DNA from: Prevotellaceae bacterium UBA2757
Lineage (GTDB): Bacteria; Bacteroidota; Bacteroidia; Bacteroidales; Bacteroidaceae
Direction of reading: 5' to 3'
DNA length: 11,999 nucleotides
Assembly (NCBI GenBank): GCA_002353215.1
Contig: DEJD01000023.1
Coordinates: forward strand, 1,919-13,917
Position numbers and translations under genes: made by a program. The notes under the pieces are model-generated. The model had not been told where the DNA came from. It saw only the letters and a list, made by a program, of their open reading frames with translations, and ran no database searches. Positions 7,325-11,999 of the stretch are shown here, one piece after another. Position 1 is the stretch's first letter; the number at the start of each line of letters is the position of its first letter.

Positions 7325-7355
7325 CAAAAATACACTATTTCCATATAAAAAACAA
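7325..7355 (-). promoter_or_regulatory. Candidate promoter of the AraC-type gene
   Basis: On the minus strand TTG (7355-7353) is followed after 20 bp by TATTTTTG (7332-7325), fitting the Bacteroidota TTTG-N19-23-TAnnTTTG pattern except for the first T of the -33 element. The -7 box lies only 8 bp from the annotated ATG, so the transcript would be almost leaderless unless the true start is the Met 13 codons downstream. Confidence 0.5.
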
Positions 7356-7362
7356 GAAAAAA

Positions 7363-7400
7363 CACAAATTGACAACACAAAAACTCAAATCGGCAACAAA
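7363..7400. promoter_or_regulatory. Possible AraC-type operator: two 17-bp direct repeats spaced 21 bp
   Basis: Bases 7363-7379 and 7384-7400 agree at 13 of 17 positions (shared core AAAT, G, CAACA) and start 21 bp apart, two helical turns. Direct 17-bp half-sites at 21-bp spacing are the classical layout for AraC (araI1-araI2). The pair sits just upstream of the regulator's own promoter and before the divergent small-RNA promoter. The region is A-rich, so chance similarity is a real alternative. Confidence 0.35.
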
Positions 7401-7439
7401 AACACCTGAAAATGTTAGGTTTATGGTATTAAAGCCCCA

Positions 7440-7447
7440 TATCTTTG
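7440..7447 (+). promoter_or_regulatory. -7 box of candidate plus-strand small RNA
   Basis: TATCTTTG, followed by CA, is a full match to TAnnTTTG. The expected transcription start is a few bases downstream, near 7451. The -33 region is weak: a TTAG at 7415-7418 is the nearest candidate at about the right distance. It faces right, away from the AraC-type gene, into a stretch with no open frame. Confidence 0.5.
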
Positions 7448-7450
7448 CAT

Positions 7451-7637
7451 CGAAAATCAAACAATCCAACTAAACACAGTCATTATTTTCAATAGGTTTT
7501 AGTTTTCAGGTAACATAATTAAAGAATAAGTGGCTTCATAGCTTAAAGGTTTAATAGAGATACAAATTCAAAAAATTAATAGTAACTATTCAGGAGAGAG
7601 TTCGCGTCATTGGTAATTGACGCGCTCTCTTTTTTTT
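7451..7637 (+). ncRNA. Candidate intergenic small RNA (about 190 nt) ending at a strong terminator
   Basis: The stretch lies between a good plus-strand -7 box (7440-7447) and a strong plus-strand intrinsic terminator (7595-7637). I find no ATG in it on the plus strand, no gene follows on that strand, and the next gene (7718-10990) is antiparallel, so this is not a leader of a protein gene. The 5' half is A/C-rich and looks unstructured; a short hairpin (AATAG, loop TAA, CTATT at 7578-7590) precedes the terminator. I do not recognise it as tRNA, tmRNA, 6S RNA or a riboswitch. The exact 5' end is a guess. A relic of a lost gene's 3' end with a fortuitous -7 box is the main alternative. Confidence 0.45.
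7595..7637 (+). terminator. Rho-independent terminator, plus strand
   Basis: AGAGAG (7595-7600) and CGCGTCA (7603-7609) pair with TGACGCG (7618-7624) and CTCTCT (7625-7630): 13 base pairs with a TT bulge at 7601-7602 and an 8-nt loop, followed by a run of Ts to 7637. On the minus strand the hairpin has no T tract, so it acts on rightward transcripts. Confidence 0.85.
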
Positions 7638-7645
7638 ATAACGTA

Positions 7646-7677
7646 AAAGCGTCCGCGTATCACTACGCAGACGCTTT
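7646..7677. terminator. Terminator-like hairpin downstream of the DUF5107-TPR gene
   Basis: AAAGCGTC (7646-7653) pairs with GACGCTTT (7670-7677) and GCGTA (7655-7659) with TACGC (7664-7668), with one C-A mismatch and a TCAC loop. On the minus strand it lies about 40 bp after the DUF5107-TPR stop and runs into TTTTACGTT, so it probably ends that transcript. On the plus strand it is followed by TTTCTTT and would back up the terminator at 7595-7637. Confidence 0.65.
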
Positions 7678-7717
7678 CTTTGATAAAATTACTTATCACA
7701 CAAAATAAAAACCTTAG

Positions 7718-10700
7718 TTAAAAATTGGATTTCATAAGCGAGAGGAATGCTTGAATACCATAATGGTTGATGTCCATCTGCTGGAGTTCGTTGAGGTAAC
7801 GGACTGAGTGTTCTTTGTCGCCAAGTCCGTAGTAACCCAGTGCGAGCATGTAGAGGCAGTGAATGCGGTTCTTGGTGTCGAGCGAGTCTTCCCAGATGAG
7901 GAGGTCGGGCAATGACACTGCAAAGTAATCCATTATCTGCTTCTCGTAGATGTGCTGCTGGCCATAGTTTACGAGGCGGTAGAAGCGTCCGTTTGCCTCA
8001 CCCTGTCTGCCAAGTTTGAGGAGTGCAAGTCCCTGATAGAATATCTTATCAGGTTTTGCATCGTTGTAGTACATGGCAGCAGCCGGTTCGGTAGGACCTT
8101 GAGTTGCCTGTTCCCAGTAGCTGACAGCAGCCTGATGGTCGCCCTTCATGTCGAAAGCAATTCCGAGCAAGTAGAGGAAGTCGTTTTCCTGAGCGCCATA
8201 GAGTTTGCCCTCACCCAGATGGTGTGGGTATTCAAGACATTGCTTAAGCAGGAGGATAGCCTTGTCGGCATCACCCTTTTCGAGTGCCTGCTTAGCGAGT
8301 TCTACACGACATATCTGATACTGTGCGGGCACCTTGCCTTCCCCACCCTCCCATGGATGGAACTGATGGCTGTCGAGCAGTTGCATAGCTTCTTCGAAAC
8401 GTCCTACCTGATTGAGCAGGGTAATTTCTTCGAGCAGGAGATCGTCGCGCTGAGCTATGAGTTCCGGGTATTGCTGCAAGAATGCAAGACGTTGGTGGTG
8501 TGGTCGTTGGAGACGACGATACAGTTGGTCGAGCTCCATCAGAATGCGTGAATCTGTTTTATCGATTTCGAATGCATGTTCCATACATTCGAGTGCTTCC
8601 TGTTGACGATTCTGCTTATTGAAACGTGCGAGAGCAAGGTTGCGCCAAGCAGTCGGGAAGGTAGGATTGTTATTTACGGAGAGTTCCCAGTTAGAGATTG
8701 CAAGGTCGTACTGTCGTTTGTCGTAATAAAGACAACCGAGCAGGTACGGAGCTATGTTTCCCTGTGGGTTTTGTGCTTTTGCTGCTTCGAGTGCGCCTAT
8801 AGCTTCAAGACGGTTCGGGAAACAGTATGCAGGATTTGCCTTCTCACCTTCCTTTGCCTTACCCATATAGAAATATGTCATAGGAGTGGCAGCGTGTTCT
8901 GCAATGGCAATTTGCCATATGTCTTTTGCCTCAGCAATGAGACCTGCCGACTGGTAGTCGAGGGCGAGTTCATCGTAGTTGTTGTCATTACGATGCATGA
9001 GAGTCTTCAGTTGCTGAAGGACAGTCTTGTCGCCTGTGAGCAAATACTTCTCGTAGAGGGCCCCATAGTTGAAGAGGTCGAAGGCGAGCGACTCGTTGAT
9101 GAAATCGATGCTTGGACAACCGAGTTTGCGGAGTACAGCAGCCTTGAGAGCACGAGCCTTGTGATTGTGCCAATTGTTATTGATGGCACGGTTGAGTTCT
9201 TCGAGTGCATCATCCCAACGCTCCTGAATCATGGAGATCTTCGCTGCTTCGAAATAGCCGGCATCAGCCCATCCTTTATTCCATGTAGCTTTCCAGAAAC
9301 GCTCATAAGCCTCATCAGTCTTACCCTGGTATTTGAGGGCAAGGGCGAGGTTGTATATCGGTTCACCGTCATATGGATTAGGATTGCGCTTGGTGATGAG
9401 TTTCACAGCTTTGCGCAGGTATTTCTCTGCCTTGTCGAAACGTCCTTTGCGGATGAACCAGAGTCCCATTGCATTAAGGCAACGGATATCGTTAGGGTCG
9501 CGGCGCAGAGCTTCTTCATAATAATCAGTAGCCACATAGGTAGCATGACGATACTGTTCGATGTGGAGCCCTGTGAGGTAGAGTTGTTCGTTTGTCTTCA
9601 CCTGTTCGGGCAGTAGAGCAGCCTCTGCTGCATCGGGCACCACCTTTATCTCGTCTGGTTCTGCATGCCATACGAGGCGGCCGGCACTGAGGGTGAGAGT
9701 GTCGAAACGGCTACCCTTCACGTCAACCAGTTCGTCGAATACCGTTTCAGGTGAGAGTTGTACTGACTTTTCCAGATAGACAGTGCCGTCATCGTTTTTC
9801 AGCACGACAGACACATTCTGAGCAGATGTAGCGAATATCTTCACGCGGGCTTTGCCGTCCTCCATTTCGATATTCATAATGATATCCTTCGATGCCTGTT
9901 TTACGACACCCAGTTCGCGGTAAGGCATGAAATACTGTGTAAACTGTTTCTCCTCGTAAGGCATGAGCCACGTGAAGTCAGGTTGGTTTTCAGTATATAC
10001 CCCTGCCATGAGTTCAATGTAGGGACGGAAGCCGGGGCGGTCGATATGCCACTGTTGAGCCTCCTCTGGAGTAGTTTCGTCGGTTAGGTTGCGGTCCCAT
10101 GCCTGTCCGAAATCGCCATTACCCCAAGTCCATTGTTTTTTGCCTGGAGAAAAATGGTGACTGGCAACATGTAGCATACCTGCTTTTGTGTCGTTTTCAT
10201 ATCCGCCTTCGAAGTTATAACGGGAATTCACGCCCATATAACTTGTAGGCACCTTTATATTCTTATAGTTTGAGATATCTACTCCTGCAGAGTAGTCCAT
10301 CTTATAATATGTACCTGTAGCTATCGGGAACGAAGATACAGCTCGTTTTCCGTGGTCGAAGACAGCATTGATGTCTGGCGGGAACACACTCTGGTAGGCA
10401 TCGTTCACCTCCACTGCGGGATTTGCCCACCAAAGAAAAGTTTGAGGTACATCTGTGCGATTATAGAGTACACCCTTTATCTCCAGGTATGCACAACCTG
10501 GGCGCAGGGTGAATCCTGCCATTCCCTTCTGATGGAACATACGTTCCTGTTCGTTGACCCAAACGGTAACACTGCCGTCGCTATTCTCCTCAATGGTACT
10601 ATCAACAGGCAGGTAGGTAGAAGGACGGTGATGCTGAGGCCAGTTGAACTCAATACCGCCACTGATCCAAGGTCCGGTGAGACCTACAAGTGCCGGTTTG

Positions 10701-10990
10701 ATAACATGATTATAATAAACGAAATGGCGCTGCTTCACCTTGTCGTATGCCATCTGCACACGACCACCCAGTTCCGGAAGAATCATCACCTTGATGTATT
10801 CGTTTTCAATCCACACTGCCTGATATTCCTTATCGGTCTTTTCGTTTGCTATCGACTCAACTACCGGATAAGGATATACCACACCACTACTTCCCTGATA
10901 TACTCGTTTCTCAAGGAAGATAGGATTCTTCTCAGGATCTCCAATCTCATAGGTCGGAATCACGACCTTTTCTTTCCACGCTTTTACCAT
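7718..10990 (-). CDS. DUF5107 (mutarotase-like) plus tetratricopeptide repeat protein
   Basis: 1090-residue protein without signal peptide or membrane segment, so cytoplasmic. ATG at 10990 is chosen; the TTG 12 bp upstream lies in a repeat. Residues about 25-345 form the DUF5107 domain, of galactose-mutarotase-like appearance: LPELGGRV at 71-78, SGGIEFNWPQHHRP at 110-123 with paired histidines, and further conserved-looking Trp-rich segments (WWANPAVE, WTWGNGDFGQAWD). A short beta-rich linker (about 370-445) follows, then TPR-type helical pairs from about 470 to the end, for example YYEEALRRDPND, WELSVNNNPTFPTAWRNLALA and FLYLLGIAFDMKGDHQAAVSYW. The biochemical role of DUF5107-TPR proteins is not established to my knowledge; the fold suggests binding or conversion of a carbohydrate, with the TPRs as a scaffold. 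It lies 22 bp after a sugar porter gene on the same strand, which supports a role in handling the imported sugar. Confidence 0.88.
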   Translation of the reverse strand: MVKAWKEKVVIPTYEIGDPEKNPIFLEKRVYQGSSGVVYPYPVVESIANEKTDKEYQAVWIENEYIKVMILPELGGRVQMAYDKVKQRHFVYYNHVIKPALVGLTGPWISGGIEFNWPQHHRPSTYLPVDSTIEENSDGSVTVWVNEQERMFHQKGMAGFTLRPGCAYLEIKGVLYNRTDVPQTFLWWANPAVEVNDAYQSVFPPDINAVFDHGKRAVSSFPIATGTYYKMDYSAGVDISNYKNIKVPTSYMGVNSRYNFEGGYENDTKAGMLHVASHHFSPGKKQWTWGNGDFGQAWDRNLTDETTPEEAQQWHIDRPGFRPYIELMAGVYTENQPDFTWLMPYEEKQFTQYFMPYRELGVVKQASKDIIMNIEMEDGKARVKIFATSAQNVSVVLKNDDGTVYLEKSVQLSPETVFDELVDVKGSRFDTLTLSAGRLVWHAEPDEIKVVPDAAEAALLPEQVKTNEQLYLTGLHIEQYRHATYVATDYYEEALRRDPNDIRCLNAMGLWFIRKGRFDKAEKYLRKAVKLITKRNPNPYDGEPIYNLALALKYQGKTDEAYERFWKATWNKGWADAGYFEAAKISMIQERWDDALEELNRAINNNWHNHKARALKAAVLRKLGCPSIDFINESLAFDLFNYGALYEKYLLTGDKTVLQQLKTLMHRNDNNYDELALDYQSAGLIAEAKDIWQIAIAEHAATPMTYFYMGKAKEGEKANPAYCFPNRLEAIGALEAAKAQNPQGNIAPYLLGCLYYDKRQYDLAISNWELSVNNNPTFPTAWRNLALARFNKQNRQQEALECMEHAFEIDKTDSRILMELDQLYRRLQRPHHQRLAFLQQYPELIAQRDDLLLEEITLLNQVGRFEEAMQLLDSHQFHPWEGGEGKVPAQYQICRVELAKQALEKGDADKAILLLKQCLEYPHHLGEGKLYGAQENDFLYLLGIAFDMKGDHQAAVSYWEQATQGPTEPAAAMYYNDAKPDKIFYQGLALLKLGRQGEANGRFYRLVNYGQQHIYEKQIMDYFAVSLPDLLIWEDSLDTKNRIHCLYMLALGYYGLGDKEHSVRYLNELQQMDINHYGIQAFLSLMKSNF

Positions 10991-11025
10991 TTTAACTATC
11001 AACTATTAACTATCATCTATTAACT
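10991..11025. repeat. Heptamer repeat array between the sugar porter and DUF5107-TPR genes
   Basis: Five 7-bp units: TTTAACT, ATCAACT, ATTAACT, ATCATCT, ATTAACT. The first two are identical, in the same order, to the last two units of the array at 4784-4846. The array lies immediately before the DUF5107-TPR ATG, fills the 22-bp spacer and holds the TGA stop (11013-11015, minus strand) and final codons of the porter gene. There is no room for a terminator, in keeping with one operon. Confidence 0.78.
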
Positions 11026-11999
11026 AACTCTCTCTCCAGTTCTTCGAGACTCTTTCCTTTTGTTTCCGGCAGGCGGAAAAGGAAGAAGCAGGCGGAGAGG
11101 AGACAGATGGCACTGTAAATCCAGAAGGTGCCGCTGCTGCCGAGACTCGCATTGAGCGAGGGGAACGAGAAGGTGAGTGTGCAGCACCCTACCCATAGGG
11201 CGAAGGTACATGTAGCCATAGCCACTCCACGCACTCTGTTCGGGAATATCTCGCTGAGCAGAACCCATGTGACAGGTCCCAGAGTCATTGCATAACAAGA
11301 GATGGCGGCCACTACGATTAGCACCATGAAGAAACCGGTGATTTGAAAGTAGTAGCATGTGCCAAGGATAAGGTATATGATGCCAAGTCCGGCAGCTCCG
11401 ATAAGCATTAGCGAACGGCGTCCGAGGCGATCCACTGTGTAGAGAGCTACGAAAGTAAACAGAACATTGGCAATGCCTGTGATAACGATATTGAAGAGCA
11501 CATCGCCAACGGAATAGCCCGCTGCGGAGAAAATCTCCTGAGCATAGTTGAAGATTACGTTCGTGCCACACCACTGCTGGAATACAGCTATGATCACACC
11601 CAGAATGAGGACTGCACTATAGCGACGGGTGAAGAGTTCGCAGAGTCCGCCACTCTGCACTGATGCATCAGCCTTTGCCGTCTCTGCAATCTGACTAAGT
11701 GAGTCGGCAGCATAGTCTTCGCCTCCGATGCGCGAGAGGGTGTTCTTAGCCTGAGCAGAGAATCCGTGGAGAGCCTGCCAACGGGGACTTTCAGGAATGA
11801 AGAAAGCCAGAATGAGGAAGGCTGTTGCAGGCAGAGCCTCAGCCCAGAACATCCATCGCCAACCCATCTGTCCGTTCCACGAAGCCAGTATGTCAGCAGA
11901 AGAGAAACCCTCTGGAATAGGTTCGGCAAGTTGCCAGTTTACTATCTGTGCAGCAAGGATGCCGAGTACGATAGTCATCTGATTGAGCGACACGAGACG
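11013..11999 (-). CDS. MFS sugar porter (XylE/GLUT-like), C-terminal part (cut by right edge)
   Basis: About the last 70% of a sugar:H+ symporter of the inner membrane. The reading frame stays open to the last base: RLVSLNQMTIVLGIL at the edge is the family's RGRLVS-NQ region after TM4, so the GTG at 11993 is an internal Val, not a start. Seen next: RWMFWAE, PESPRW (the family PESPRWL block closing TM6), a central loop, FQQWCGTNVIFNYA (family QQxxGxNxxxYY, here with Cys and Thr at variable positions), DRLGRRSLMLIG, GPVTWVLLSEIFPNRVRG, and the closing PETKGKSLEELE. Family members carry xylose, arabinose, galactose or glucose; the substrate cannot be read from these motifs. It is followed after 22 bp by the DUF5107-TPR gene, with which it probably forms an operon. 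Confidence 0.92.
   Translation of the reverse strand, partial: RLVSLNQMTIVLGILAAQIVNWQLAEPIPEGFSSADILASWNGQMGWRWMFWAEALPATAFLILAFFIPESPRWQALHGFSAQAKNTLSRIGGEDYAADSLSQIAETAKADASVQSGGLCELFTRRYSAVLILGVIIAVFQQWCGTNVIFNYAQEIFSAAGYSVGDVLFNIVITGIANVLFTFVALYTVDRLGRRSLMLIGAAGLGIIYLILGTCYYFQITGFFMVLIVVAAISCYAMTLGPVTWVLLSEIFPNRVRGVAMATCTFALWVGCCTLTFSFPSLNASLGSSGTFWIYSAICLLSACFFLFRLPETKGKSLEELERELVNR

Noticed and set aside
7531..7610. tRNA-like look of the stretch around GTGGCTTCATAGCTTAA
   Set aside because: No acceptor stem closes, there is no proper T-arm, and no complete cloverleaf can be drawn.
8576..9616. Long plus-strand open frame (346 codons), with others at 7952-8551 and 10352-11023, opposite the DUF5107-TPR gene
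   Set aside because: They are antisense to a protein with clear domains, have implausible Cys/Val/Leu-rich composition and no recognisable motifs; they are shadows of the minus-strand codon usage.
11013..11993. GTG at 11993 as the start of the sugar porter
   Set aside because: The frame is open to the window edge, and the residues before it (RL before VSLNQ) fit the conserved RGRLVS-NQ region, so the gene is truncated by the window.

Overview
The window looks like chromosomal DNA of a gut Bacteroidota, most likely Prevotella/Segatella. This rests on family-level protein resemblance (ThiD, a deacetylase-GH27 fusion, a SASA-type esterase, an SLC13 carrier, a DUF5107-TPR protein, an XylE-like sugar porter), on -7 boxes of the form TAnnTTTG, on start codons without clear Shine-Dalgarno sequences, and on a Prevotella-style C-terminal tail (YxLSG...PGIYI..GKKFLIK). 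It is inference from motifs; no database search was run.

Layout, left to right. The 3' part of thiD runs rightward off the left edge (1-477). All other protein genes are on the minus strand, so read from the right: an XylE-type sugar porter (cut by the right edge) is followed after 22 bp by a cytoplasmic mutarotase-like DUF5107-TPR protein (7718-10990), a probable two-gene sugar-uptake unit. Next comes a 400-bp gene-free stretch (7317-7717) holding a candidate plus-strand small RNA with its own -7 box and strong terminator, a second hairpin, and a possible AraC-type operator. Then come an AraC-family regulator (6465-7316) and an SLC13/DASS carrier (4841-6376). Last is a carbohydrate-degrading pair: a SASA/CE6-like esterase (3651-4664) whose C-terminal module is separated by an in-frame amber codon (3033-3650), and a secreted NodB deacetylase-GH27-CBM fusion (548-2998). 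The esterase and the fusion enzyme could remove acyl groups and alpha-galactosyl units from the same plant polysaccharide. No SusC/SusD pair is present, so this is not a complete polysaccharide utilisation locus as seen here.

The most unusual DNA-level signal is in the spacers. Four gene junctions contain AT-rich arrays with a strict 7-bp period (38 units in total), made of several different heptamer types that follow one another without losing phase. They supply or overlap the stop codons of thiD, the SLC13 gene, the AraC gene and the sugar porter. The other leading candidates for follow-up are the amber codon inside the esterase gene and the candidate small RNA divergent from the AraC-type gene.
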